NCBI RefSeq assembly: GCF_003990445.1
Contig: NZ_REEZ01000016.1
Span: 1 to 64,000 of the forward strand
Length of the DNA: 64,000 nt
From: Pararhodobacter zhoushanensis
GTDB lineage: Bacteria; Pseudomonadota; Alphaproteobacteria; Rhodobacterales; Rhodobacteraceae
Reading direction: 5' to 3'
The translations under genes were made by a program, and so were the position numbers. The notes beneath the pieces are model-generated. The model was not told where the DNA came from. It saw only the letters and a list, made by a program, of their open reading frames with translations, and ran no database searches. Positions within the stretch are counted from its first letter, which is position 1, and each line of letters starts with the position of its first letter. Positions 1-9,037 of the stretch are shown in pieces.

Positions 1-25
1 GACGGTTGCATGGGGGGGGGGGCGA

Positions 26-76
26 GTTGGGGTGAACCCCGACCTACGGGGCGTGTAGGTCGGGGTTCACCCCGAC
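26..76. repeat. Long inverted repeat, probable terminator or REP-like element
   Basis: Two 22-base arms (26-47 and 55-76) pair with one G-T wobble around a 7-base loop. A run of G lies just upstream at about 12-22. The position, upstream of the first complete gene, suits a transcription stop for a gene that lies off the left edge. No T-tract follows, so a dispersed palindromic element is equally possible. Confidence 0.6.
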
Positions 77-181
77 AGTGCAGACCCTGATATAAGCAGA
101 TCGTAAGGCCCTATTCAATCTGCGCATAAGCGGCGCTGACACCCGCGTGCTAGGCTGCGCGCATCAAGGGAGGAACCCATC

Positions 182-1555
182 ATGACCGCCAAGACCCTGT
201 CCGACCGCATCCGCGAGAGCGGCACCGCCGCGAAAATGCTGCAAAACGCGGCGACCGGCCCGTATCAATTCCCCATCCCGCCCGCCTATACCAACTGGAT
301 GGAAGAAGCGCGCGCCTGGCGCAACAGCGCGGTGTTGCTGAACCAGTCGTACCACATGACTGACCTCTATCTGCGCGGGCCGGACGTCAAGAAGCTGCTG
401 GAACGCGTCGGCATCAACAGCTTCGCCAACTGGGGCCGCAACAAGGCCAAGCAACTCGTTTGCGTGAACGAGGACGGTTTTGTCATCGGTGACGTGATCT
501 GTCTGGGGCTGGAAGACGATGAATCCTTGCTGATCGGCCGCCCGCCGGTGTGCAACTGGGTGGCGTATCAGGCCGAGATTTCGAGGCTGGATGTCACCAC
601 CGAGTTCGACATCCGCAGCCTCGAGAACCCCGACCAGCCGCGCAAACTCTACCGCTATGAGGTGCAGGGCCCCAGGGCGCTGGAGATCCTCAACGAGGTG
701 AACGAGGGCGGTCCGCTGACCACCAAGTTCTTCAACATGGGCGAGATCACCATCGCGGGCTGCAAGGCGCGGACGCTCAGCCACGGTATGGGCGGCGCGC
801 AAGGGCTTGAAATCTGGGGGCCTTACGCCGAGCACGAGAAAGTCTATGACCGCCTGATGGAAGTCGGCGCGAAATACGGCATGCTGCGTGCTGGTGCGCG
901 GGCCTATTCGACCGCGGCGATGGAATCCGGCTGGATTCCCTCACCGCTGCCCGCGATTTATTCGGGCGACGCGATGCAGGCCTACCGCGACTGGCTGCCC
1001 GCCACCGGGTTCGAGGCGACCACCGCCGCCGGCGGCTCGTTCGAGCCCGAGGATGTCAGCGACTACTACCTGACGCCGTGGGATCTGGCCTATCACCGCG
1101 TGATCAAGTTCGACCACGATTTCATCGGTCGCGCCGCGCTGGAGAAAATGGTGGATGGCCCGCACCGGGTGAAGGTCACGCTGGTCTGGGACAAGGAAGA
1201 CGTGCTCAAGATCTTTGGTGGTCTGATGGAGGCCTTCCCCGGCCCCAAATTGATGGAAATGCCCACCGGCAACTATGCCGCGCATCCCTATGATCAGGTG
1301 CTGCTGGATGGTGAATTGGTCGGCCTGTCGACCTACCCGACCTATTCCGCGAACGAGCGGGCGTGGATCTCGCTGGCGATGGTGCGCGCCGATCTGGCCG
1401 AGCAGGGCACCAAGCTGTCGATCCTGTGGGGTGAGGCGAATGGCGGCTCGGGTAAGCCGCACGTTGAAGAACACACCCAGATGGAAGTGGGCGCCGAGGT
1501 TCACCCCTGGCCGATCCATGACGCATCCCGTCTCACCTATCGCAAGCAGGACTGA
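182..1555 (+). CDS. GcvT-family O-demethylase, LigM-like
   Basis: A cytoplasmic protein of 457 residues in the aminomethyltransferase fold. The GcvT folate-binding domain spans about residues 45-300 and the C-terminal barrel about 345-450. Its length and opening segment resemble LigM-type vanillate/3-O-methylgallate demethylases, which pass a methyl group from an aromatic ether to tetrahydrofolate; glycine-cleavage T proteins are usually shorter, near 370 residues. The ATG has a GGAGG ribosome site eight bases upstream. It converges on the acyltransferase gene, with a shared hairpin between them. The substrate is inferred from family likeness, and another methyl donor is possible. Confidence 0.7.
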   Translation: MTAKTLSDRIRESGTAAKMLQNAATGPYQFPIPPAYTNWMEEARAWRNSAVLLNQSYHMTDLYLRGPDVKKLLERVGINSFANWGRNKAKQLVCVNEDGFVIGDVICLGLEDDESLLIGRPPVCNWVAYQAEISRLDVTTEFDIRSLENPDQPRKLYRYEVQGPRALEILNEVNEGGPLTTKFFNMGEITIAGCKARTLSHGMGGAQGLEIWGPYAEHEKVYDRLMEVGAKYGMLRAGARAYSTAAMESGWIPSPLPAIYSGDAMQAYRDWLPATGFEATTAAGGSFEPEDVSDYYLTPWDLAYHRVIKFDHDFIGRAALEKMVDGPHRVKVTLVWDKEDVLKIFGGLMEAFPGPKLMEMPTGNYAAHPYDQVLLDGELVGLSTYPTYSANERAWISLAMVRADLAEQGTKLSILWGEANGGSGKPHVEEHTQMEVGAEVHPWPIHDASRLTYRKQD

Positions 1556-1564
1556 GACGGTCGG

Positions 1565-1584
1565 GGGGCGCCTTCGGGCGCCCC
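1565..1584. terminator. Bidirectional hairpin terminator with TTCG loop
   Basis: An 8-bp perfect GC stem (GGGGCGCC paired with GGCGCCCC) closes a TTCG tetraloop. It lies between two convergent genes and directly abuts the stop codon of the leftward acyltransferase gene. Confidence 0.7.
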
Positions 1585-2703
1585 TCAGCGTTGCGCGACC
1601 TGACCCAGCGGCTTGTGGCGCAGGGCCAGAAAGCGGCTCTCGTAGAAACGGAAGCTGATCTCGGCCATCAGCCACGCCAGTCCCCAGTAAAGCGGGATAT
1701 AGAGGATCAGCACGTCCTCGGGCGCGCCCGCCACCCGGCGCACCGCGACCCCGGCAATGTGGTCAGCGCTCAGGTGCAACAGGTAGATGCCATAGCTCAC
1801 CACCCCGATCCGCACGACCGGGCGCAAGGTGAGCAGGGGCATCAGCGGCCCATCCTCGCGCATCACCAGCGACCCCAGCCATGCGGTCATGGTCACATGG
1901 ACGATGAGCAGCGGCCAGCCCAGCAGCGTGACCGGCAACAGCGCCAGCTCGGCCAGCAGCAGCAGCGCCAGCACAAGCGACGTCCAGCGCCCGCCAAGCA
2001 AAGCCCAGAGCCGCGCGAACCCGCGCCGGCCATGGATCACCAGCGCCAGACCCGAGCCCAGCAGGATCGCGGTATAGGGCACCGCCGTCAGCTCAACCGC
2101 CAGCGGTCCGGGCCGCCACGCCCCTGCGCCCAGCCCGGCCATGATCGCCAATGTGTAAAGCCCGGCGAACCCCACAACGATGCACTTCAGCGTTCGGCGC
2201 GTCAGCAAAACCAGCAGCAGCGGCCAAAGCAGGTAGTATTGCTCTTCGACCGACAGCGACCATGTGGGGCCAAGCAGCGGGATGTGGTCCGTCAGGAAAT
2301 TGGCAAGAAACACATAATAGTACGGCCATGCAGCGCTTGCACCCGGCTCTTGCTTGACCAGCACGTAATAGGCCCCGATGGTGGTGATCACCAACAGATA
2401 GAGCGGCAGAATCCGCAGCGCGCGCCGCCAGTAGAAACCGTGCAGCGAGATCCGGCCCTCGCGCACCTGTTCGCGCAGCAACAGCGTGGTGATCAGATAG
2501 CCCGAGATCACAAAGAACAGATCCACCCCCAGAAACCCACGCGTGAACAGGCGCGATACCTCGCCCAGACGGTCGGAAAGGGGGCTGTGCAGCACCAGAA
2601 CGCCAAGGATCGCCAGAAACCGCAACCCATCCAGCGCCCCGAACCGATTGCGCGCCCGGTAAGCAGCATGGGCGGAGGCGGCAGTCAAAGGCTCGGTCTG
2701 CAT
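1585..2703 (-). CDS. Acyltransferase-3 family integral membrane protein (OafA-like)
   Basis: A polytopic membrane protein of 372 residues. It opens with the family signature LDGLRFLAIL followed by a conserved His (VLVLHS), then FFVISGYL, and has about ten hydrophobic segments. This family moves acetyl or other acyl groups onto surface sugars such as O-antigen or exopolysaccharide. The frame stays open for 160 further codons upstream, but that stretch is low-complexity and unlike the family, so I place the start at the ATG at 2703; an ATG at 2766 is the alternative. The acceptor cannot be told from sequence. Confidence 0.8.
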   Translation of the reverse strand: MQTEPLTAASAHAAYRARNRFGALDGLRFLAILGVLVLHSPLSDRLGEVSRLFTRGFLGVDLFFVISGYLITTLLLREQVREGRISLHGFYWRRALRILPLYLLVITTIGAYYVLVKQEPGASAAWPYYYVFLANFLTDHIPLLGPTWSLSVEEQYYLLWPLLLVLLTRRTLKCIVVGFAGLYTLAIMAGLGAGAWRPGPLAVELTAVPYTAILLGSGLALVIHGRRGFARLWALLGGRWTSLVLALLLLAELALLPVTLLGWPLLIVHVTMTAWLGSLVMREDGPLMPLLTLRPVVRIGVVSYGIYLLHLSADHIAGVAVRRVAGAPEDVLILYIPLYWGLAWLMAEISFRFYESRFLALRHKPLGQVAQR

Positions 2704-3570
2704 TGCGGTCGATCCGGTTTGTCGGGGGAGAGGAGGGGCGGCGGCGGCCAAACCCTTTCTTTGCATAGCGTTTGCGTTTTTGTCGCGCAACGCCGCTGCC
2801 GTAGTGCCGCGCCGCGGGTGGCCCGCATGCAACGTCAGATGCGCCGCGACCCTTTCCGGCGGTGGGGTTGACGGCTTGCCCCATGGTGACCGTTCAGCCC
2901 GCAAACTCGCCCTGCGGTGGCAGCGATACTGTGAGGGTCGGCTTTCCCGGGTTTGCGGGCGTTCTGGCCCGTGTCGCGGCGAATCACATGGTTTTCCAAT
3001 ATTGCGGACAATTTGTCCAAACAGCCTGCAAACACCCGATCCTGGAAACGTCGCGCTGCCCCCGGACCGCGCGTGTTGCCTTGGAGGCGGGCACGTCGCA
3101 GTGGTTCTATATGCCGGACAATCCCGCCCTGTCGCGACCACAAAAAGGCGCTTCGCTGACGATTCAGGGGCAAAAAAGGCCAATAACCGGCCAAAATGCG
3201 GCCAAAATGGGGCGAAAATTGTTTCTGAAATCGAAACGCTCGTCTTCGTGCTGCCGCCTGACCCGGCAATGGCAGACCGCGCAAAAGCACGTCAGCCCTT
3301 GATTTCTTTTTGTTAATTATCGGCAACTGATATACTGAGATACGGCCCAGTGTGGGTAGTCAGGCCATTGGGGTGGTCTGGCGGGATGCTGCCAAAAGTA
3401 TCCGGGGTGTTTGAGAGATTGTTTCCCGACCGTGGTCGCACGATGACTCATGCCATGGACAATTTCTCACAAGACCGGCGCCGCTGTCGCCGGATGGGTG
3501 TGCCGGATGCCGCTGAGGTCCGGTGTGAGTAATTGAGATTTTGTCCGCGCGCGGACAGCAGGAGAAGACA
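2704..3570. other. Gene-free intergenic region between divergent genes
   Basis: About 870 bases separate the acyltransferase from the RTX gene. Reading frames here on either strand lack family features. Repeats of the type GGCCAAAA occur near 3178-3215, and AT-rich stretches near 3305-3345 could hold promoters. I see no RNA gene that I can name. Confidence 0.5.
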
Positions 3571-5088
3571 ATGCCGCCGATTAACAATCCGCAGAACCCG
3601 ACCCCCCAGGCCGCTGGGGTTGTCGATGGAACCGACGCTGGCGAGGTGATCCGCTCGGGCTATGTTGACGGCGAAGGCGATGCCTTCGACGAAAACGGCT
3701 CGGTGATCGACGCTGGCGGTGGCAATGACACCGTCTACGGCAGCTATTCCCCTGACACCATCGACGGCGGCGCCGGCGATGACTGGGTGTTTGGCGGCGA
3801 CGACAATGACAGCCTGTCGGGTGGCCTGGGCAATGACACGCTCTGGGGTAACGAGGGCAACGATACGCTTTTGGGCAACGACGGCGACGACAAGCTGATC
3901 GGCGGTGGCGGCGATGACCTGATCATCGGCGGCGCGGGCAATGATCTGCTGATCGGTGACAACAACCCCGGCGATGCCGGTGGCCGTGAACCGACCGACC
4001 CGGCCGAGCCGACCTATGGCAATGACACGCTGGTGACCGACACCGGCGATGACACGGCGCATGGCGGCTCTGGCGACGACGTTTTCCAGGTCTTTGATGA
4101 TTTCGGCAACCACGTGATCGTCGGCGGTGAAACCGGCGAAACCGCACTGGGTGACAAGCTCGATCTGACGCAGGTGACCGAAGGCGTGAACGTCGTTTAT
4201 TCGGGCGATGAAGAAGGCACGATCGACCGCACCGGCGCGCAGATCAACTTCTCGGAGATCGAGCGCAACTTTCTGGGTACGGGCGATGACAACGTCGAAG
4301 TGATCACGTCGACCACCGGCTATGTCCATGGCGGGTCGGGCTTTGATACGCTGGTCCTGCCGGACCCCGCGCCGGGCGATCCCGCGCCGGTGGTGACGGT
4401 GACCAGCGAGATCGACAATGGCGACGGCACCACGTCCAAGACCGGCTATGTCGATTTCCCCGACGGCTCTCGCATGGATTTCGAGAGCTTCGAAGAGATC
4501 ATCTGCTTCACGCCCGACACGCTGATCGACACCACCCGGGGCCGCGTCGCGGTCGAGGACCTGGTGATCGGCGACAAGGTGCTGACCCGCGACCATGGCT
4601 ATCAGGAACTCACCTGGACGGGCCGCCGCGATCTGACCGAAGCCGAGCTGGCATCCTGCCCGGGCGCCGCGCCGATCCGCATCAAGGCCGGCGCGCTGGG
4701 CCGCGATCTGCCCGAGCGTGACCTCACCGTCTCGCCGCGCCACCGGATGCTGGTGACCGGCGCCCGCGCCGAGCTGATGTTCGGCGAGCGCGAAGTGCTG
4801 ATCGCCGCCGCTGACCTCATGGGTCTTCCGGGGGTCGAACAGGTCAGCGAGGGCGCGGTCAGCTACATCCACGTGATGTGCGAGGCGCACCAGATCATCC
4901 GCGCCGAGGGCAGCTGGACCGAAAGCTTCCAGCCCGCCGAAGCGGTGATCAACGCTCTGGAAACCGAAACCCGCGCCGAGCTGCTGGGACTGTTCCCGGA
5001 ACTGGCGACGCAAGCAGGCCGCGACAGCTTCACGGCTGCGCGCCCGGTGCTGACCGGCGCCGAAGCGAAAACACTCTTCGCGGCCTGA
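3571..5088 (+). CDS. RTX calcium-binding protein with C-terminal Hint domain
   Basis: A protein of 505 residues. Residues about 45-150 carry tandem glycine-aspartate nonapeptides (GGxGNDxL type) that form a calcium-binding beta-roll. Residues about 320-470 form a Hint (hedgehog/intein) domain that starts at the cysteine in CFTPDT. There is no N-terminal signal peptide, which fits type I secretion. No ABC transporter or HlyD gene is nearby. The start is the ATG preceded by AGGAGA. In Rhodobacteraceae such proteins are common and mostly uncharacterised; autoprocessing at the Hint cysteine is an inference. Confidence 0.8.
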   Translation: MPPINNPQNPTPQAAGVVDGTDAGEVIRSGYVDGEGDAFDENGSVIDAGGGNDTVYGSYSPDTIDGGAGDDWVFGGDDNDSLSGGLGNDTLWGNEGNDTLLGNDGDDKLIGGGGDDLIIGGAGNDLLIGDNNPGDAGGREPTDPAEPTYGNDTLVTDTGDDTAHGGSGDDVFQVFDDFGNHVIVGGETGETALGDKLDLTQVTEGVNVVYSGDEEGTIDRTGAQINFSEIERNFLGTGDDNVEVITSTTGYVHGGSGFDTLVLPDPAPGDPAPVVTVTSEIDNGDGTTSKTGYVDFPDGSRMDFESFEEIICFTPDTLIDTTRGRVAVEDLVIGDKVLTRDHGYQELTWTGRRDLTEAELASCPGAAPIRIKAGALGRDLPERDLTVSPRHRMLVTGARAELMFGEREVLIAAADLMGLPGVEQVSEGAVSYIHVMCEAHQIIRAEGSWTESFQPAEAVINALETETRAELLGLFPELATQAGRDSFTAARPVLTGAEAKTLFAA

Positions 5089-5110
5089 GACGGCGGCGAT
5101 CGAGACGAGA

Positions 5111-5137
5111 AAGGGCTGCCCGCGCGGGCAGCCCTTT
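5111..5137 (+). terminator. Rho-independent terminator after the RTX gene
   Basis: A GC stem (AGGGCTGCCCG against its complement) is followed by TTTT, 23 bases after the RTX stop codon. Confidence 0.75.
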
Positions 5138-5177
5138 TGCGTGGTGGCCTTTTGCGTGACAGCCTTTTGCGTGACGG
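5133..5177 (+). repeat. Three tandem 15-bp repeats built on a terminator tail
   Basis: CCTTTTGCGTG recurs at 5133, 5148 and 5163, an exact 15-bp period. The first copy uses the end of the terminator stem and its T-tract, so the array may have grown by slippage from that tail. Confidence 0.6.
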
Positions 5178-5249
5178 GCCCGCTTCGAGCAACCGGGCAG
5201 GCGGGTGCGGCGCTCGGGGGGCGCTGCCCCCCACCGGGCCGTTCCGGCC

Positions 5250-5330
5250 CGCCCCCCGGGATATTTCAGGCATAAAGTTGGTTAACAGAACCCTAACGCC
5301 CAACTTTATGCTGCAAATATCCTCGGGGGG
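5250..5330. repeat. Large two-level palindrome
   Basis: A 12-bp perfect arm pair (GCATAAAGTTGG at 5270-5281 with its complement at 5300-5311) sits inside a second pair (GGATATTT at 5259-5266 with 5315-5322). C-run and G-run flanks extend it further. It lies between convergent genes. The layout suggests a dispersed intergenic palindrome or a strong bidirectional stop. Confidence 0.6.
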
Positions 5331-5351
5331 TGAATTCGCGACAAGCGAAGA

Positions 5352-5370
5352 GGGGGGCTGAAAGCCCCCC
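5352..5370. terminator. Hairpin terminator for the acyl-CoA ligase gene
   Basis: A stem of GGGGGGCT and AGCCCCCC closes a three-base loop 27 bases beyond the stop of the leftward gene. T-rich sequence follows on both strands. Confidence 0.65.
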
Positions 5371-5396
5371 TTTCCCTGTTGTCCAGAGGCGAGACC

Positions 5397-7040
5397 TCAG
5401 ATGGTGGGAAGAGCGTAGTCCTTGAACTGTTCGCGCAGTTTGTTTTTCTGCATCTTGCCCGTTGCGCCCAGCGGGATTGCGTCGACGAACACGACGTCAT
5501 CGGGCAGCCACCATTTGGCGATCTTGCCGTCGAAGAAGCCGAGGACGTCTTCTTTCGTTATCTCGACGCCCGGTTTGGCCATGACGACCAACAAGGGCCG
5601 TTCATCCCATTTCGGGTGGTGCGCCGAGATGCAGGCGGCCATGGCGACGCCGGGGTGGCCCATGGCGATGTTCTCCAGATCGATCGAACTGATCCACTCG
5701 CCGCCCGATTTGATCACATCCTTGGTGCGGTCGGTGATCTGCATGAAGCCGTTGGCGTCGATCGCTGAAACATCCCCGGTCGGGAACCAGCCCAGACCCG
5801 CCGCATCAAAGCGCAGGGTGTCTTCGCCGTGGCGGTTGAAGTAGCTCTCGACGATCCACGGACCCCGCACCAGCAACTCGCCCGAGGTTTTGCCGTCCCA
5901 CGGCAGTTCGTTGCCATCTTCGTCGACGATCTTCATGTCGACGCCAAAAATCGCCCGACCTTGTTTGGACAGCGTCGCAAAGCGCTCATCCGCGGTCATG
6001 GTTTCAGCACCGGCTTTCAGCGTGCAGACCGTGCCCAGCGGCGACATTTCCGTCATGCCCCAGGCGTGCAGCACCTGAACGTTGTATTTCTCGTCGAAGG
6101 CGCGCAGCATTGCCGGGGGGCAGGCCGAGCCGCCGATCACGGTACGGCGCATGGTGCTGAAGGTCAGATTATTGGCTTCGGTATGCCCCAGCAGCCCCTG
6201 CCAGACGGTCGGCACACCGGCCGAAACGGTGACGCCCTCATCCTCGAACAACTCATACAGCGACTTGCCGTCCATGGCTGCGCCCGGGAAGACCATCTTG
6301 GCCCCGGTCAGCGCTGCCGCATAGGGCAGGCCCCAGGCGTTGACGTGGAACATCGGCACCACCGGCAGGATCGCGTCGCGCGCGCTCAGGTTCAGGGCGT
6401 CGGGCATGACCGAGCCAAAGGCATGCAGCACGGTCGAGCGGTGGGAGTAGAGCACACCCTTGGGGTTGCCCGTGGTGCCCGAGGTGTAGCACAGCGACGA
6501 GGCCAGATCTTCGTCGATCTGCGGCCAGTCGTAGGCGTCCGACGCCGCCTCGACCAGATCCTCATAGCAGAGCAGATTGGGGATCTTTGTGTCTGCGGGC
6601 ATATGCGCGCGGTCCGACATCAGCACGAAATTCTTGACGGTGGCGTAGCGCGCGGCGGTCGCTTCGATCAGCGGCAGGAAGGTGATGTCGAAGAAGATCA
6701 CCTGATCCCCGGCGTTGTCGGCGATCCAGATCAGCTGGTCGGGGTGCAGGCGCGGGTTCAGCGTGTGCAGGATCATGCCCGCGCCCGAGGCCGCGTAATA
6801 CAGTTCCATATGCCGGTCGGTGTTCCAGGCCAGTGTCGCGACGCGCTGCGAGGCCGCTATACCCATGCCTTCGAGCACATTCGCCAGTTTGCGTGACCGC
6901 TGCGCGATCTTGCGCCACGAGCTGCGATGGATGTCGCCCTCAGGCCGGCGCGTCACGATCTCGCGGTCGCCGTGGTGTCGTTCCGCGTGCACCAGCAGGC
7001 TGGAAATCAACAGCGGCTGGTTCATCATCTGGCCAAGCAT
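5397..7040 (-). CDS. dmdB: AMP-binding acyl-CoA ligase, DmdB-like
   Basis: A protein of 547 residues of the ANL adenylating superfamily. The P-loop motif [11 protein letters not shown] is at residues 185-195, and the C-terminal catalytic lysine lies in [11 protein letters not shown] near residue 525. The opening MLGQMM and the overall length match the Roseobacter 3-methylmercaptopropionate-CoA ligases, which activate the product of DMSP demethylation; medium-chain fatty-acid ligases are close relatives. No dmdA, dmdC or dmdD is in view, so the substrate assignment rests on likeness alone. The gene stands by itself with its own terminator. Confidence 0.72.
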   Translation of the reverse strand: MLGQMMNQPLLISSLLVHAERHHGDREIVTRRPEGDIHRSSWRKIAQRSRKLANVLEGMGIAASQRVATLAWNTDRHMELYYAASGAGMILHTLNPRLHPDQLIWIADNAGDQVIFFDITFLPLIEATAARYATVKNFVLMSDRAHMPADTKIPNLLCYEDLVEAASDAYDWPQIDEDLASSLCYTSGTTGNPKGVLYSHRSTVLHAFGSVMPDALNLSARDAILPVVPMFHVNAWGLPYAAALTGAKMVFPGAAMDGKSLYELFEDEGVTVSAGVPTVWQGLLGHTEANNLTFSTMRRTVIGGSACPPAMLRAFDEKYNVQVLHAWGMTEMSPLGTVCTLKAGAETMTADERFATLSKQGRAIFGVDMKIVDEDGNELPWDGKTSGELLVRGPWIVESYFNRHGEDTLRFDAAGLGWFPTGDVSAIDANGFMQITDRTKDVIKSGGEWISSIDLENIAMGHPGVAMAACISAHHPKWDERPLLVVMAKPGVEITKEDVLGFFDGKIAKWWLPDDVVFVDAIPLGATGKMQKNKLREQFKDYALPTI

Positions 7041-7269
7041 AGTCGGTTCTCCCCTTTTGCCCTATGGGTATCCGAATGACCGGGGTGGTCAAGCATCACG
7101 ACGCTGCGTCGGATAAGCCTTTGACCTAGCGGAACCCTTATAACGGGCGCTGTGGTCTCGGCGGTGCTTGCGCTCGGCGTGACGCAGGCTGCGATCCGTT
7201 TGACGCAACAGCGACAACACCCCCGAAACGCCCCGGATCGAGACGTGCCGCGCCGCCAGATCGTCGTGG

Positions 7270-8349
7270 TCAGTCCCCGGTCTTTCCGACAGCGTCCGAG
7301 CGCTGTGGCAGGCGTATTTCCAGTGTCAGCCCCGGGTTTCTCTGCGGCACAATCCGGGCTTCGCCACCATGGGCGCGGGCGATGGCGCGCACGATCGGCA
7401 GGCCGAGGCCCGAGCCGCCGGAACTGCGCGCGCGGGAGTCGTCGGCGCGCCAGAACCGATCAAACGCGCGCGCCTCACTTTCGGCAATCAGACCCGGTCC
7501 GGTGTCTGAACAGCGAAAGACGACCGCGTCGCGGTCGGTGCGGGTCTCGACATGCACGCGGCTTTGCGGCGCATAGCGCAGGCAGTTTTCCAGCACCGCG
7601 ACGCAGGCCTGTCGGAGCCGCGTCTCGTCGGCCAGCGTCTCTGCCCGGCCCAATGCGCGGGTTAGGGTGATTCCTGCCGCCGTCAGTTCGGACTCGAGTC
7701 CGGTTACCGCAGCGCCGACCGCATCGGCCAGATCGACCGGGCTGCAGATCAGGTCAAGCTGCCCGGCATTGCTCAACGCCAGCGTCCGCAGGTCTTCCAC
7801 GATGACGGACAGATGATCAACATGCGTGATCAGTCTGTCGTAGAGCTGCGGCGTGGGCGAGAACACCCCATCCGACAGACCCTGCAAGCGACCGCGCAGG
7901 ATGGTCAGGGGCGTGCGCAGTTCATGGGCAATCGCGGAATTGGAGTAGGCAAGCTCGGCCTCGGCACGTTCCAGACGCTCGGCCATGGCGTTGAAGTCCA
8001 CCATCAGATCCGCGGCTTCGCGAAAGCTGCCGACGGGCAGGGCGGCGCGGGCCGAGAAATCGCCGGTGGCGATCCGTTGCGCGGCGCCTGCTACCGATCT
8101 CAGCGGCTCAACGATGCGCCGTGCAAGCCGCCAGCCGATCGCCGATGCGGTCAGCAGGCCAAAGGCCAGAAGCACCAGCACCATGACAGTGTCCGCCGTC
8201 CGCCAGCCGGCAAAGTCGTCGGGGTCAGGGTAAAGCCATTCATAAATAAACAGAAAATAGGCCATCAGGCCCAGATAGACCACCAATGCCGCGATCAGCG
8301 TCAGCGCGATCATCGTCCGGGTGATGCGCGCATTAAGATTAACGGACAT
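7270..8349 (-). CDS. Sensor histidine kinase of the efflux locus (BaeS-type)
   Basis: An inner-membrane kinase of 359 residues. Two membrane spans (about 8-34 and 52-74) flank a very short periplasmic loop. A HAMP linker (about 75-128), the phospho-acceptor H142 in IAHELRTP, and a C-terminal ATPase with DTGPGL and GSGLGL follow. The start at 8349 overlaps the regulator gene by 11 bases, so the two are translated together. The loop of under 25 residues suggests sensing within the membrane rather than of a periplasmic ligand. Its order downstream of the regulator and pump genes suggests it controls them. Confidence 0.85.
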   Translation of the reverse strand: MSVNLNARITRTMIALTLIAALVVYLGLMAYFLFIYEWLYPDPDDFAGWRTADTVMVLVLLAFGLLTASAIGWRLARRIVEPLRSVAGAAQRIATGDFSARAALPVGSFREAADLMVDFNAMAERLERAEAELAYSNSAIAHELRTPLTILRGRLQGLSDGVFSPTPQLYDRLITHVDHLSVIVEDLRTLALSNAGQLDLICSPVDLADAVGAAVTGLESELTAAGITLTRALGRAETLADETRLRQACVAVLENCLRYAPQSRVHVETRTDRDAVVFRCSDTGPGLIAESEARAFDRFWRADDSRARSSGGSGLGLPIVRAIARAHGGEARIVPQRNPGLTLEIRLPQRSDAVGKTGD

Positions 8350-9037
8350 CGGGCACCTCCAGACGGTAGCCGATCTCGCGCACACCCTCGAGCAGGCGAT
8401 CCGCCCCCGCCGCCGCAAGTTTGCGGCGCAGGTTGCTGACGTGGCTGTCAACGGTGCGATCCAGCGCCGGGCTGTCGGGAAGGCAGGCATCAACCAGATC
8501 GCCGCGGCTGAACGCCCGGCCTGGCGCGCGCGCCATATGGGCAAGGATGCGGTATTCGGTGGGGGTCAGATCCAGCATCACAGCCCGGTCGGCCCCGTCG
8601 ACCCTGGCGCGGTAAGCGTCAGGATCGACGGTCAGTGGCCCGACGCGCAACACATGGGTTGGCGTCTGACCCCGTGTGCGGCGCAACACGGCGCGTGCGC
8701 GGGCGACGACCTCAAGCGGATTGAAGGGTTTGACGACATAGTCATCCGCCCCGATGCGCAGCGCCTGCAATTTGTCGAGGTCTTCTGCCAGAGCGGTGAC
8801 CATGATGACCGGCGTCTCGCCGCGCCGCCGGATGGCCGCCAGCACTTCGTACCCGTCCTGTCCCGGCAGCTTGATGTCCAGAACCACCAGATCGGGGCGC
8901 AGGCGCTGGTGATGCGACAGGCCGGTCGTGCCATCCCGCGCGCAGATCACGCGAAAGCCTTCGCGGGCGAAATAGGTTTCGAGGATGTCGGCGATCTCGG
9001 GTTCATCCTCGACGATCAGGATCAGGGCGTCGGTCAT
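8339..9037 (-). CDS. OmpR-family response regulator of the efflux locus
   Basis: A protein of 232 residues with a receiver domain (phospho-acceptor D54 in VVLDIKLPG, conserved Lys in VKPF) and a C-terminal winged helix that ends in VREIGYRL. The gene start overlaps the stop of the RND pump gene by four bases (ATGA), and its end overlaps the kinase start. Pump adaptor, pump, regulator and kinase are thus one transcript, an arrangement also seen in BaeSR- and Sme-type loci. Confidence 0.88.
   Translation of the reverse strand: MTDALILIVEDEPEIADILETYFAREGFRVICARDGTTGLSHHQRLRPDLVVLDIKLPGQDGYEVLAAIRRRGETPVIMVTALAEDLDKLQALRIGADDYVVKPFNPLEVVARARAVLRRTRGQTPTHVLRVGPLTVDPDAYRARVDGADRAVMLDLTPTEYRILAHMARAPGRAFSRGDLVDACLPDSPALDRTVDSHVSNLRRKLAAAGADRLLEGVREIGYRLEVPDVR

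Noticed and set aside
1591-2871. Long plus-strand reading frame opposite the acyltransferase
   Set aside because: Gln/Arg-rich composition without family motifs, antisense to a clear membrane enzyme; a shadow of high-GC codon use.
5133-5177. Tandem repeats as a CRISPR array
   Set aside because: Units are 15 bp with no spacers of fixed length and no cas genes; no CRISPR array was seen in the window.
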